A stretch of 64,000 bases of DNA from Margaritifera margaritifera (GCA_029931535.1 JAQPZY010001638.1:3806501-3870500); one strand, 5' to 3'. Shown: positions 34,440 to 47,605, numbered from the stretch's first letter. The notes: a model not told the origin generated them from the letters alone. A program made the numbers and translations.

Positions 34440-34650
34440 CCATATAAACTAAGTAGTAGGAGCAGAGAAGGAGTCAATTGTACATTTATTATTTCAATGC
34501 AGAAAAGTAAATCATTTATGGATTAAGTTAGAACAGTGGATGAAAGAAAATTTTAATATTCATAAGAAATTTGAGAAAACTAATATTTGGAACAGACATT
34601 CCAAGCGTTACTTATTTTTTACTGTTATAAAAAAAAAAAAAACATTTTAT
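34440..34650 (+). pseudogene. LINE ORF2 C-terminal fragment (plus strand) with A-rich end
   Basis: HLLFQCRKVNHLWIKLEQWM and NIHKKFEKTNIW (about 34478-34590) match the Cys/His-containing 'HLxWxCxxVxxFWxxLxxWL' ending of LINE proteins. A run of A residues at 34628-34640 follows. Orientation is opposite to the neighbouring LINE pieces. Confidence 0.6.
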
Positions 34651-35656
34651 ATTGTAATGTATGATGTTTACATACTTAACTTTTGTTTATGTTTGTAAGT
34701 TGTATGGTTGTTTGAAAATACATACTTAAATTTTGTCCATGCTTGTAAGTCGTGACATGTGTCAGGTAGGCAAATATTTTCATTGGCATTTCGCAGTTAG
34801 ACTTTTGTGATATACGTCAGGTAGGCCAGTATTTTCCCAATGTTATTACTCATATTCTGATGTGACACAGGTCATATAGTCATGTGTATTTATATACAGA
34901 TTTTGGTAAACAAATTAATTCTTGTTCTAGAATTTCGGTTCCAAAAGAGCAGTCGGTAAGGATTCTATTTTAGTTGTGTTGTTGAAATCAGATATAATTG
35001 GAGAGGAATTGTTTATTTACAATATTCATTGGAAATACCAAAGTGCTCATTGACTTTTGGATTAATACATGATTTTGGGATTTATGTGAACTCATTCCAA
35101 GACATTCTGGATAACATCTTTGTGGTACATCATGACATTCAAGGATATTGTAATTCATTCAGAACATTCTATTATTTTGGACTTGTGATGAGGACATTTA
35201 GAATTATTTGGAATTTAACTGAAATTGTAAGTGTCTTTCGAATTTTCACTTTATTTGTCTGGAAATAAATTGCTTGTTGATTTTACTTATTTGATGGTTT
35301 CACTTTCTTTCTGCTATGCATTTTTAAGACATAGAGTCGTAACAATATATCAATCAAAATTTTCAAAATCACCTTTCAATTTCGAAGTTTTGATTCAACT
35401 TTTTAGTAGATATTTTAAAGCTGAAAATTTTTATTACAAAGCTAAAGCAGTTCAGTAGAATATTGGTGTACAAATGGTCAGACATGTATACATATTTTGA
35501 TACCTAGTTAATAAGACTCTTATTGATCAAAGCTTGACATATTGTATATCCTTTTGCTGTACTATATAGTACCAAAAAGACTTTCATTTCACTAAGGTAC
35601 TTTGATATGTCACAAATAGTGTTTGCATAGTAATTTACACACACACACACACATCT
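34651..35656. other. Unassigned T-rich stretch
   Basis: Contains internal echoes ('catacttaa.ttttgt', 'gtaagt.gt', 'gtcaggtaggc.a.tatttt', each twice at 34670-34840). An AATAAA-like 'ggaaataaattg' lies near 35261-35272. It could be part of an LTR, but no TG..CA ends or primer-binding site were identified. Confidence 0.3.
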
Positions 35657-35920
35657 CATACAGTGTTGCCTGTATTTAACAATTTTACACAAATTGTAAC
35701 GTTCAGCTTTTTATTTATTTGTATATGTCATTTTGTGTCAGGTTGTATCATACAGTGTTGCCTGTATTGAACAATTTTACACAAATTGTAACGTTCAGCT
35801 TTTTATTTATTTGTATATGTCATTTTGTGTCAGGTTGTATAGCTCCCTATATGTAATATACAGTGTCGCCTGTTTTTATAAATTTGACACATAATGTTCA
35901 GCTTTTTTTATTCGTAAAAA
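35657..35920 (+). repeat. 92-bp tandem duplication plus a worn third unit
   Basis: Units 35657-35748 and 35749-35840 are almost identical ('catacagtgttgcctgtatt', 'cacaaattgtaacgttcagc', 'gtcattttgtgtcaggttgt'). A third, divergent unit runs from about 35860 to 35920. Confidence 0.9.
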
Positions 35921-36139
35921 AAAAAAAAAAAATTGTTGAAGAGCTAATGAAGCTAATAGTAGATGTAGGTTTGTCTGAAGTAACAAAACACTATTGCATT
36001 ACGAAGTGTATCTGAAAGATAATTAGTTCAGTTTTATTTCCCGAAAAAATATTGCCGTAATTACTTTTGTGAATAGTGCGTAATAAGAAAGTTGCATTGC
36101 TCCAGAGGTACACGTTGTTGCACATTCAGTCCAAGCATT

Positions 36140-36152
36140 GTTGCTTGGCAAC
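36140..36152. promoter_or_regulatory. Canonical X-box (RFX-type) motif
   Basis: GTTGCTTGGCAAC matches the RFX consensus GTNRCC-N(0-3)-RGYAAC with a 1-bp spacer and only one deviation. An inverted CCAAT (attgg) follows at 36159-36163, and GAG|gtgagt, a strong 5' splice site, lies at 36186. Known: RFX factors drive ciliary genes in animals. No coding exon could be attached to it. Confidence 0.4.
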
Positions 36153-36317
36153 ATTCTCATTGGTGGAGCCCTCTCTGGAGGAGAGGTGAGTCAGAGGTTG
36201 AATATGCTATTTGAAAACATACTCTAACTTTGTGACAAATACTAAATGAAAATAATTCAAAACGACCTATTTTAAACTTTCGACAAAAGGAAAGAAGGGG
36301 TGCATCGTAGAATCTCT

Positions 36318-37020
36318 CTCTCTCAGTTCTCATCATGCCCACAGGTGGCACATGAGGCATCCACAAGTCTTCTCCAACCCTGGTGGTTTGCTGCTTGGCG
36401 GCCTGCTGTTGTCCATGTCAGATTGATCTGTCTGAGATTCTTTTCCAGGGAGCATCTCCAGATCTCTTTCGGGCGTCCTCTTCCCTGCTTCCCATGTGAA
36501 ATCCATTTTAGTGCCATCTTGGTCATGCTGTCTGGATTCATCCTGAGGACATGTCCAAGCCATCTCCATCTGCACTTTTTTTTATACCTCTTCTGATAGA
36601 TGCATATGCCTTGCATTGTATGTTGTCATCAGTTCGTCATTCCGTATCACGTTAGGCCAAAATATTCTTCATATTCTCTAAGGCACTTGGTGTGGAATAT
36701 GTCCAGTTTCTTGGTGATGGCTTGGGTGCTTTTCCAGCATTCGGATCCATATAGTAGAATGCTTAGTACATTTGATTTGTAGATTCTTAGTTTTGTCCCG
36801 AGAGAGAGAGAGAGAGCTGTTCTGATTTCCATGCTCCGTGTAGCATGGCAAAGGTTTGGTTTGCTTTCGTCGATCAAGATATAAACTCTGCTTCATTGTC
36901 ACAATCGGTTGTAATTTTGCTGCTAGGGTATGTGAACTACGTGAGCTCCTCTACCTCCTGCTTGTTTATGGTGGTGATTGCAGTAGTTGTAATGTTCGCG
37001 CAATACCTCAAAGTTCTTGC
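36318..37020 (-). pseudogene. LINE endonuclease-reverse transcriptase 3' fragment
   Basis: On the minus strand, from about 37020: INKQEVEELT.FTYPSSKIT, FISRSTKANQTFAMLHG, TKNLQIKCTKHSTIWIRMLE alternating with LRIYKSNVLSILLYGSECW, then KKLDIFHTKCLREYEE. The C-terminus reads WRWLGHVLRMNPDSMTKMAL, GRGRPKEIWRCSLEKNL and WRRLVDASCATC. These match the thumb and C-terminal domain of a widespread LINE group ('LGHVLRM..GRPKxTWRRxxExE'). Several frame changes and a (GA)n insertion at 36793-36813 break it. Confidence 0.85.
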
Positions 37021-38290
37021 CTAGATCAGACTCTTGCAAGAGTCTGGATCAATACGATTATGGTAATCCAAACAGAGGCGATGTTTGTTTTTTCTGAGTA
37101 TGTATTTCCATATCATCAATTCAAAAGATTGCTATGTAATCGAGAGTTCGTAATATTTGTGCAAAAAATTTATCGCAAGATCGAAATGTAGGAAAAACTT
37201 TACCACATTTGACTATTTTAATCCTTTTTCAAAAGAGTTATTTATTTACGCCAAATGCATTGAAAAAAAAAATTAGAGTTTTCATCCAGATGACCCTAAG
37301 GTTCATTTCTAGTACAAATATTTGGCATAAAAAGAAACAAAGAAACAAAAACTTGAAGTGATTACAGCAACATAAATGTTCAACGAATTGATTCCTTTAT
37401 TATTATTAGTGTGGTGGAAATTGTATGTTCTTATAATTCTTACCATCTAGATAAAATCATCATCTTCCTTGGTTATATAATGCCATCTGTATTATCCATA
37501 CACAAGTTCCCTTTCCTTTTTCAACCAGGATTCTGAAGAATGTTATGTATCGTCTGCTCCGTTGTGGCATAATACACAGACCTTGAAAAGTAACTACAGC
37601 AAGAAATGTAGGTCACTGTGCTCTAATTTGTCCTGTGGTGAAAAGTAACCCTTAAGATGAATGCTCCAACCAAGTTTCCTGAACCATCAGAGTAACTGAG
37701 CTAATTGCAAACACTTCATGTAATCATTTGCGCGTGAAAAATAGTCACTGTAACCTCATTTTGCCTATGATGAGCAGAAACCTCCATGATATATATACCC
37801 CGAAAGTTTCATAACTGTAGATACAAAAGTGTCACAGAAACTGAACCGAATGCAAAATCTTAATGTTGACGCCAACAACATGAAAAAGCCGTCGAAAAAG
37901 TGATACATGTATTTCATCTATTCTTTGCGAGTGAGACAAAAGCAGTATTAGTACAAAAACACAAATTGTAAAGAGAGAGAGAGATAGTGGTGGGAGAGTA
38001 TAACTGTTCATAATGAACATTACTCTCATATGAAAGACTGATCTTGTGTCTTTGATCATTTATTGTTTCAATTCAATATTATCACCAAAACATTTTGATA
38101 ATTTATTCATAAGAGATGATGTTATTTAGAACCTGTTTTTTTATTATATGTTCCTGATATGGGAAAATTATTAAATAAAATAAAAGGGTTGAATGCGACT
38201 AATAAAGTCTAAAGATATTTGATATAATCGTCATAATACTTATCTCCTGAATCATCAAATAAATCATCTATGATATCCATGTAAATAACT
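37021..38290. other. Unassigned stretch
   Basis: No recognisable gene. Minus-strand AATAAA motifs near 38062 and 38106 could serve the transcript described at 38295-41240. Confidence 0.4.
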
Positions 38291-38294
38291 AAAC

Positions 38295-39999
38295 TTATAA
38301 TTCAGTGACAAGATCTCTATTGTTACGATAACTTGTTGTATTCCATCCATTGTTCCAACTGTAAAATAAGAATAACACATAAAATAAAAAATAAAAAAAA
38401 AAGACTCGAAATACTAAATGAAAATGGATTAATATTTCACAAGATATATTCACAGAGACACATTGACTGACTATGACTTACATGGGCTTAGAGACACATA
38501 CATGCCTAGTAAATAATATTTTATCATTTTATATTTTGAATAATTACACATCTTTGATATTCAAATGCTTTCAAAGATAGGGTACCAGGTACCCCTATCC
38601 CCACCCAATTCCAAATGACTCAAATCCAAATATGGTTATCTGATTCACTAAGGAATATAACAAGATTAATCTAGAGGATGCTAAGGTTAGAAATGTGGAG
38701 TCTTTCTTTCTCTTTTTTTACTTCTGGATAGTGAAGGAAAAGTTTGAATATCGGGACATATATTGGTCATACAGATGAAGTACAATGAATTAATATTAAA
38801 AATGTGGCCATATATATCCCATAGGTTCCCGTAAATAGGTTAATCTCTCATTCTGTCATCGGAGAGAATTGTCTGGAAGCAATTAAAAAGTTACAAATGG
38901 AAGCCATCGCAAATATTCGCACTTTTGCCTATGTTAGCTTTTAATTTGATCTATTTATCCATCTCTGCCCTGGGACTACATCCTGGATAAGAAATGTTCC
39001 TTGTCATCTATGCATCCTCGTGAAACATCACACCAACTAGAACTCTCCCAACTCCCCCCCCCCCCCCCCAACACACTGATGTAGACATAGTTTGGGTTAC
39101 AAGACGGGACGATACTCACCTTTCTGACACACAGGCATACCTCTCTCTGATCGCTGGCAGTTTTGTTGATCTGCCAAATAGTAATGAAGAAAGATATGAG
39201 AGAAAAAATGAAACTAAGTTTATTTATCTAACTGTATTATTTCTTTTATTGACACCCAATTACCCCCATCCCTACCCACACCCTTCACCACAGCAATGCT
39301 TCTATCTGCTTAGCTTGGGGTCGGAAAATATTTCTTTTCTTACACCTATTAAAAACTTAATGTGTGAAATAATTGTATGAAATAAATCTCGAATTGGAAT
39401 CTGACTTATATTTCAGACATGTTTAGCAATCATAATTTTACTGACAAACAATACAATAGATATAAAATCCGTTCTGAATGCAAGTGCAATTTAAACATGG
39501 GTCGATTGCATCTCAAGCAAAATTGCTGGATATAGACTGAAAAGTCATAGAACCGTCTGTAAATAGAACTACTTCTTTTGTTTGCCATTGCAAATCTCAA
39601 CGTGTTTTATTACATATTTCCCCACCCCTGGGACCACCACAATTCTACCCTTCCAGACACTGACACAAAGGTCGTAACCCAAAATTCTCTATATATATTA
39701 TGTGTCTCCCTGCTATGACTCCAAATATACATGTTGGTTTTAAAAAGCATTAAAAATATTACTGTGATTGTTATTTTTGAATATTTGACCTCTGAACCCC
39801 CTCCAAGGTCTTCCAGGGGAGAGGAGCAGACGGATGATTAGGTGAGGGTATGATGATACCACCGCTAAGACATGGGGATAAATCATAATTTCTTATTAGT
39901 CTTTTCTGTCAAAATTTACATTTTCAATGATCTTCTTCATGTTACATTATATTGCATAAGATTCACTGAGGATCAAAATTCTTTATCTACATGTACATT

Positions 40000-40078
<79 letters not shown>

Positions 40079-40116
40079 TATGTGTATGTATGTATGTATG
40101 TATGTATGTATGTATG

Positions 40117-40181
<65 letters not shown>

Positions 40182-40198
40182 GTGTATGTATGTATGTA

Positions 40199-40233
<35 letters not shown>

Positions 40234-41240
40234 GAGATCTTACGTATGTACTTATTTCAGATTCAATTTATGGAACGAATCGAATAATTTATATCTTTTC
40301 CGAGCCTTTGGCTAGCAAACAATTAAAATTATTGGACAAATTTCCCAAATTTTGTTTGAAATGAGCATAATAGAAGGATTCTGTTTATTAAATGATAAAA
40401 AATACTGTTTTCGTTGTCACTGCCGCAGAAAAATAAAATGAATTGACTTTGAATACATGCAGATGCCTCGTTCAGAATGGCGTTGCCTTTAACAATGCTA
40501 TGATGTCTGACGTCATGAGGTGTTATTATAGGTGTTACATATTGAAAAATTATGATTTAGGCATATTAACCTGGATGACAGAATACTCATGTCATAAAAT
40601 AAAATACCAGTACTTCAGATAAAAGTGTGTATATAATCAGCATTTAATACACTATTCATTTTGACACATTTTCTATTTGAATAACAAATTAAATAAATAA
40701 TTGCACTAAGGCATCATAAATCAGTAAATCAATTAACTACTCAATCAATCAATCAGTAAAATGTCAATCCAAGCTAATGTATGAGCAAACAGAAAAGTTG
40801 AATACAATTATTACATTATTGCAAGCTTGTCTGTTAAGATGGTATCTAGGTAGAAATTCTGCAGACACCAGTCCCCGTTTCGTATTTCTGTCATACAAAC
40901 GATGAAAGCCGAAGATTGCCGGGGAGACCAAGATAAAATAAGCCTTTTTCTTCTCTTTTTTTTAAATACGTAATCCCGAGCTTTCTCTTTCTCTCTTTTT
41001 CACAGACTTATTTGTTGCTATTTTTTATATTGATGTTAATAATGTCAAAAGAGGATAATAATTTCCTCTAATTTGGTCTACAGATTACATAATTTGACTT
41101 TCAACTGTTAGTCCTCTTTTGCAAATATGAAGCTCTCTCGTTTTGTCACAGTCGCTGCTTTACCGGACACCAAGGGAGGGAACCCCGCATGGCTTATTGA
41201 GTTCACCACATACAAACGTTCCTACTTACGTCTGATCCAT
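38295..41240 (-). CDS. Candidate three-exon microprotein, 42 residues
   Basis: Exons on the minus strand: 41240-41230 (coding part), 39170-39120 and 38358-38295. Splice sites are strong: AC|gtaagt, then ttggcag|ATC..AAAG|gtgagt, then ttttacag|TTGG. The ATG at 41240 has A at -3 and G at +4, and an in-frame TGA upstream in the same exon. The joined frame starts M-D-Q-T-S-T-K-L-P-A-I, includes R-Y-A-C-V-S-E-S-W-N-N-G-W, ends L-V-T-E-L, and stops with TAA at 38297-38295. No signal peptide or membrane segment. A pyrimidine tract plus AG precedes the first coding exon at 41281, so a 5' UTR exon further right is possible. A second frame is also open across the junctions but has no ATG. I do not recognise the protein. 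Alternative: a spliced non-coding RNA. Intron 1 holds a large TA/TATG microsatellite. Confidence 0.45.
40002..40233. repeat. Compound (TA)n-(CA)n-(TATG)n-(TA)n-(TATG)n-(TG)n-(TA)n microsatellite
   Basis: 232 bp of alternating pure dinucleotide and tetranucleotide runs. Both strands are open for 60-150 codons only because of the repeat. Lies in the first intron of the candidate microprotein gene. Confidence 0.97.
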
Positions 41241-42000
41241 ATTAAGAAATAAATCCTGCTCAGAATTGCCTCGTCATCTGCTGTGAAAAAAAAAATCCTT
41301 AGCAATAGTAACAAATGATTGCTTACATTTTTAATTAGAGAAATGTTTGAATTACATTCAAGCTGCATTCAGCATATATATATATGTATATATTACAAGG
41401 TTGATGACCCATACACCGATAAATCACATTATTTACATGTAAAGACTACTGTAGCCACCATAAATGTCTAATTTTTACAATTTATATGTATCTATAAATG
41501 AAACTAATTTGCTGCTCACACCCAACTGTCACAAATTTAGTGCCGCTATGACAATATGTAATTTGTTATACAGAAATTCCAAGCTAATCAAGCATTGATT
41601 AAAGACCTGCAATACTCTGTTGAAAGGGATTCTCCAGTCTAAGCCTAAGTAATTAACTGTCAATCAATGAGCAATGGTGAATTAATGGGTGATAAAAGTT
41701 AATTGCCTACCAGCACAATTGTGAAGAGAATCTATATCAGCTGAGTTTACCTTGATCAAAGTCAAATATTTAATTAAAATATCTTAATATTGTAACAGTT
41801 TCTACACTCTCTGCTCTTAAACATGTAAAATGTTTACACACACATGCACGCACACAGGATTAAACATACCATTATTGGAGTCATTTAATTCAGATACTTC
41901 CATTAACAGTTCTACTTTTTGACCACAATTTGATTACCCAGATGACTAATTATCCAGAAAAAATATATATCCCGTAATGGGTCCAGATAATTAATGTTTT

Positions 42001-42052
42001 ACTCTGTCTGTCTGTCTGTCTGTGTATGTGTGTGTGTGTGTGTGTGTGTGAG
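42001..42052 (+). repeat. (CTGT)n-(GT)n microsatellite
   Basis: CTGT units passing into GT units. Confidence 0.95.
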
Positions 42053-42283
42053 GGAACAATCATGGGAATTAATGCATGGGTTACGGTGCTGGTGCATGAG
42101 AGCTAGGCAATACAGCACAGTTTCAACTCATAGTTAAGAGTAAATTATAAACTTTCTAATCTTTTTGATTATATTAGTGTTATCCTTCATAAACTTCTTT
42201 CATGTGATCATGTATCCTAACATATAATGTGGTATCCAGGGATGATAAGCACTGTCCTCAATGTCTGGTATACTGGTGTCATG

Positions 42284-42285
<2 letters not shown>

Positions 42286-42374
<89 letters not shown>
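42286..42374. repeat. (TA)n microsatellite, about 89 bp
   Basis: Pure TA run. Confidence 0.97.
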
Positions 42375-42377
<3 letters not shown>

Positions 42378-42555
42378 ATACCTCATCACAATACATGTAC
42401 TATCCATGCCTTACAGTGAAGCCACCTTATAATGAAGTACATGACACACATAATTTTACCAACCTCAATTTCCAATCTATGTGCTGGAATTTGCAACTGA
42501 TGTAAAGTACTTTTAAATTTTTTAATGTGAACTTGTATTTATTATGAAACAGATG

Positions 42556-42666
<111 letters not shown>

Positions 42667-44059
42667 TAAATGATTGTGTTTTAATATTATTTACCATAAT
42701 GGATCATGATATACCAGACAATACATTTCATTATCTAGCAAATCGGAGTATGACCAAAGACCCCTTAATAAAAAATACCGTAAAAAATTTGAAATGGTAT
42801 GATCAATTGACTTAAAAGTACACGTTAATACTTAAGTAGAAGCAAGGGTTCTGCAAAATACAGTGTCTCCCCATGCTATGAATGAGATACAGTGTCTCCC
42901 CATGCTATGAATGAGCTGTAAAAACTTTAACACTATAACACTGAATTAGAAAATTCCCACCATGGCCATCAGCATCCCCAAATGGAGAATAAATACCCAT
43001 ATCAGAAACCCTAATAATGCTAGCTGTCCAAAAAAAAAACGAAAACATATTTACTTGAAACATACGTAGTTTACAACCTTAAAGTAGAAATTTTACTTGC
43101 AGCTATATGCAACTAAGTCATGTATACATGTTTTATTTGTGAATTTATTTTCAATATCCATTAGGCATATAAATGGAATAGTTTTTATGAAACTTTTTAA
43201 AGAGGTACCTTTTAGCCTGTTGATTGATAATGCAACAATATAACAGTGACTGTATTACAATTTAAATCAATCATGTCCAATTTTTGGGCATCAGAATATG
43301 GCGATTTTTCATATTTAAAAAATGATCAAAGGACAAAAAAATGGTACATTACTTCAGAGAGCATACACTAAATGACTGAATGTACCAATACATGCCAACA
43401 GTCTTGGCTTTTGTCTTTTTGCCCTTTCCCTTTCCCTTTCCTTTTCCTCTACCCTGCCATTTCATTTTTTGGCCCTTTGCAATCTTTAATACGTTTCTGA
43501 AGAAAAGAAAAAATAAAGCAAGCTTTCAACACCGGAGACTGAAAATGTGATTATGCACAGAAAACCATGACGTGTATGATGGACTTGACTTTAACAGAGA
43601 TATTTTGAAGCAATTAACATTCCAAATGCAAAAGTGCTTAATGTCTGAAATTTAATGATAATGAATGTCATGACAATGCAAGTGTAGATACTGGTAATAT
43701 TAATCTTGAAGATTTTACAGTAGTACCATTGTCAAATTCTCAGTATGATAATCTTCTTGATTATTTTAGTGATGATGACTTTGATGAAATAATATCATAA
43801 ATGTCAAATTGCACCGACAAGAAGTAGTGAAGCACAAGGTCTTCCACAGTCTTCACCTGTGCAGTTAGATGCCATCAGCAATTAACATTAGATGCCATCA
43901 GCAATTAACATCACAGGACAACTGTCAACATAATGTACCACATTTTTCAGCATTGAACTAAATATTAATATACTTGAGATAAGGAATGCTGCTATTCAGG
44001 GAGGAATAATGTTATATTGTTATGTTTTCAACCTTGTATAACTCCTAAACTATACAAGT

Positions 44060-44213
44060 AAGCAGTAGCATACTATGGGGGGGGGGCAGTTGCCCCGGGC
44101 ACCAGAGGTCTTGGGGCACCAAAAAAGCTGATAAAAATGTCGGGCCTCGTATTCTGGCCTTTGGGCCATCATCGTCATGCCAGGCACCATTTACCCTTAG
44201 TACGCCACTGCAA
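44060..44213 (+). repeat. 'cagttgc.cc.ggc.ccaga' interspersed repeat, copy 2
   Basis: Plus-strand counterpart of 33037-33170: 'ggggcagttgccccgggcac', 'cagaggtcttggggca', 'tattctggcctttgggcca', 'ccatttacccttagtacgcc'. Slightly longer, with 'ccaaaaaagctgataaaaat' in the middle that copy 1 lacks. Confidence 0.7.
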
Positions 44214-44918
44214 GTAAGCATAATACTGTCTCATCCAGGACAGATTTAATCTTAGATAGTGATTATTAGAGAAATGTTATTATCTGTATTACACTTATAC
44301 TCTTAAGATTTAAGAACATTTTAATCAAGAAGGTTGCTGTGATATTTAGCTTAATCTTATCTCATTGATATAGACAAGTTTCAAATTTGAATAACTACTG
44401 TATTGTGATATTGTGTTTATCTAAACTCCAAATGTTGCTGTTATTAAAGATAACTGTTGAGTTATATATTGTCATGCTGTTGTGGTCTTCTAAATTCCAA
44501 TGCTTTTAAACAGGCAGGGGGATTATACAATAAAACAATTGTAGACTAATGAATTGCTGGATATAATGTGATGTGAAACAAAGAGTATAAATAATTCTAT
44601 GATTGTACTCTCTATTTAACATCACATCATATCCACCACATACATAGTCAATCAATATTACTTATTATTATTATTATTTATACATGTATTAGTGACATGT
44701 TAGCAAGGAATTTTCTGCGACATATCAAATAAAACAGCATAGTGAAGTACTTTTATTAGTCTTGTATGGACTAACACTCCCATTAAGTACCTTTGTCTTA
44801 GTAAAAACATACTCCTTGCTTTCCCAAGGTAAAAAAACAAATATGTAAATTAATTTTTTTACAAAAGGTTCATTGTATTGTGCATGTGAATATTAACCAT
44901 GATATAGGTTTGCTTTTT
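44214..44918. other. 3' flank of the minus-strand gene; nothing else seen
   Basis: AT-rich. ATAAATAATAA-type sequence on the minus strand near 44660-44682 could contribute a polyadenylation signal. Confidence 0.35.
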
Positions 44919-45800
44919 CTAAGACAAATGCAGTGTAGAAATAGGAAGACTAAGATAATCTTCAAACAAACCATGTGCCACTTTCAGAGTTGCTTGACAC
45001 AGCTTCCAGGCATCATCTGTAATAGGCTTCCTTGATGCTTCTTGACCTGCAGGATCCAGTAATATTGCGAGGATATTTGGATCTGTCAGAATAGACTCTG
45101 TGGTAGCTTCTACATCTTCTTCTTCAACAAGCTTTCTCCCTTGTTCAACATATTTAGTCAACCCTTCATTGTTCATCAGGGCTAAAAGAAATGGATAATG
45201 TAATCTTTATTACATGCAAGTCTTTTTATGCCTGTAACTAAGAAAACAAACTCCAACCTTTAACAAGGAAATACAACTTACTTGCAGAGAAACATGAATT
45301 CCAAATTTAGTTCTGCTTATCACGATGAAATATCATACATGTATACCCAGGATAATTTGAGTTTATCATGTCAATGTTTATTATATATATGCAGTATTCC
45401 CATATCACAGCAAGGGGCTACAATCCAAGAGTTAACACAGGTCAAAGGTAATTTATGGGGTGTGACATAAATATTGTCTGTTGATAATATATTTCTGAGC
45501 TACAAACAGAAGTTATAAAAAATATTTGTACTTTTTCATTTTCAGCAGATCTATGCAAAACACAAGACCAAATGAGGCTCACAACTCACAAAAAGGAAGC
45601 AACACATTTTACTCCTAATTTTGGTTATTTATCCTAATGATGTCAAGCAAAACTATTATAACATGCCATCAAGTTATAAAATTATAATAACCTATCAATC
45701 ACAATACTAACTCTGAACTTCTTTTATAATTTCATGATGTCTTGATTTTTCTGGTGGTGCCTGTGGCTTGTCTCTCCAGTCGTTCTCTTCATTGTGGATG
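44919..45800 (-). CDS. Last two coding exons of an unrecognised acidic protein
   Basis: Exon 45800-45712 (acceptor tttcctttag|C, donor CAGA|gttagt) and terminal exon 45181-44919 (acceptor ttcttttag|CCC, TAG stop at 44919-44921). The phase carries over exactly: the split codon A+CC gives Thr, and the frame stays open for 29 and then 86 codons. Phrases: HNEENDWRDKPQAPPEKSRH, EIIKEVQTLMNNEGLTKYVE, GRKLVEEEDVEATTES, LTDPNILAILLDPAGQEAS, DDAWKLCQATLKVAHGLFED. The composition is acidic and helical, with no membrane segment. I do not recognise the family. Exons further right must exist because the first exon here opens in mid-codon. The gene points away from the CCDC170-like gene, so a shared promoter near 47.6 kb is possible. 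Confidence 0.65.
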
Positions 45801-46192
45801 CTAAAGGAAAATAAAATAAAGATTTGATGGATAATGGGCAGGTATTGTTGGAAAAGTTAAAAACAGTTCTTTACAGTCAAACTTGACTTAAAGGTTACCT
45901 TATACTCTGTAGGCTTGATTAGGCAAACATTTGCCAAACACTTTCTAGGTCCCTTAAACAAAATTATTGCAGAAACCTAGTCTATTAACTAGCCACCTGT
46001 CTTCAGAGGGCCCTTTACACCAACAACATGTGACAGATTATAATAGGTTTGAGTGTATCATAATTCAATAATAATTCTATTCTAGTTTAGATCCAATATG
46101 TAACTGATGAAATGCTTGTCCACTTGGTAATTGTTACATGATTGAAACACTATAATGATAATATACCAGATATACATCACTCCCAGTACCTT

Positions 46193-46343
46193 ATGTGGGA
46201 CAAAATCACACCAATTAACACCCTTAAACCACTCAAAATGTACAGCCCAATAATCTTATATTACATGATTTATATAAGAAATTGTACTGAAGAAAAACAC
46301 TAAAACCAGAAATTTTCTTGAACTTAAAAATACTCTGCTATAA
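46193..46343 (+). repeat. ~150-bp direct repeat, copy 1
   Basis: Repeated at 46993-47143 with about a dozen differences: 'atgtgggacaaa.tcacac', 'cacccttaaaccactca.aa', 'ttatattacatgatttatat' and 'gtactgaagaaaaacact'. Confidence 0.85.
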
Positions 46344-46520
46344 TTAATAGAACTGCACAATTGCATCATGAAGATGTTCCCTAAACTGCAAAGGGAAAGT
46401 ATATAGCATCACAATAGGAAAATGATGTGATACAACCATAACCATGATGATAATATCCAAACATAATTACTGCATCTTTCACCTTTCTTTTGTATTTCTC
46501 TCCAGTATACTGATCAGGCA

Positions 46521-46680
46521 CCTGGATGACTGACTAGTACACAGTATGAACACCTAGATGACTGACTAGTACACAGTATGAAAACCTAGATGACTGACTA
46601 GTACATAGTATGAACACCTAGATGACTGACTAGTACACAGTATGAACACCTAGATGACTGACTAGTACACAGTATGAACA
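46521..46680 (+). repeat. 32-bp minisatellite, five copies
   Basis: Units start at 46521, 46553, 46585, 46617 and 46649; consensus 'cctagatgactgactagtac' + 'acagtatgaaca'. 'gactagtc'-like dyads (actagt) recur in every unit. Confidence 0.95.
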
Positions 46681-46727
46681 ATAAAACAAAACTTAATGCT
46701 GCTTAAGAATACATTACAAACAATCTA

Positions 46728-46860
<133 letters not shown>

Positions 46861-46992
46861 CACAGGACCATTAGAGTAGAACACACAAGTTTTATGACAG
46901 TCTTAATGAGTCTTTATGTCAAGATACACCCACCCACATGAGTCTTTAATATCAACCATCCACATATGCAAATCATTCGCGGCACTAGCTTA

Positions 46993-47143
46993 TGCATGTG
47001 GGACAAAGTCACATAAACACCCTTAAACCACTCACAATGCACAGCCCAATTATCTTATATTACATGATTTATATAAGAAATCGTACTGAAGAAAAACACT
47101 CAAACTAGAAATTCTCTTGAACTTGAAAATACTGTGATACTTG
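46993..47143 (+). repeat. ~150-bp direct repeat, copy 2
   Basis: Second copy of 46193-46343. The pair brackets the 32-bp array and the TA/GA tract, so the region between may have expanded after the duplication. Confidence 0.85.
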
Positions 47144-47605
47144 TACTACTTGCCGGTTTAGAAAAGGGTTTGAGACAATAAAAAAAATTTTTTTTAAAAA
47201 AAAATAACAAAATGTTAAACGCTTTTTGATTGGCTATAACACGAAGCTACTCCAAGTACTGTTTACTACAAGTCCTTGAAGTAGTTGCCTCAAGACTGTG
47301 ATTTTACCCTACAAGGCCAGTAGTATGCCAAATATCTGTGGTATCAGGCTAGAATCATTCGCAACTTCTCGGTGAATCCTATGATCATAATTTTGTCATG
47401 GAGAAAAAGCCGAGGTTATTCCGAATGAGGTTAGAATCTTACTTCGGAGTACATTGGATATTCCTAGAATATTCCCGCTATTCTCCTTTAATCAGACTCT
47501 CGCGTGATTCCCGTGACCTAATCCAAGTTTACTACTTACTAGGGAAGGTATCCGGATGACATTACATGAAATCTCGTGTATCTGCGAGATTGGTAATGTT
47601 TCTTT

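Noticed and set aside
39872..40315. 147-codon open frame rich in Tyr and Ile
   Set aside because: Translation of (TA)n and (TATG)n microsatellites; the same applies to the Tyr/Ile frames at 31815-32187, 42227-42505, 51109-51466 and 56480-56771.
46495..46520. Minus-strand mini-exon encoding TGEKYKRK with a gtgaaa donor
   Set aside because: Acceptor side lacks a pyrimidine tract and lies in the 32-bp array; the zinc-finger-linker look is coincidental.
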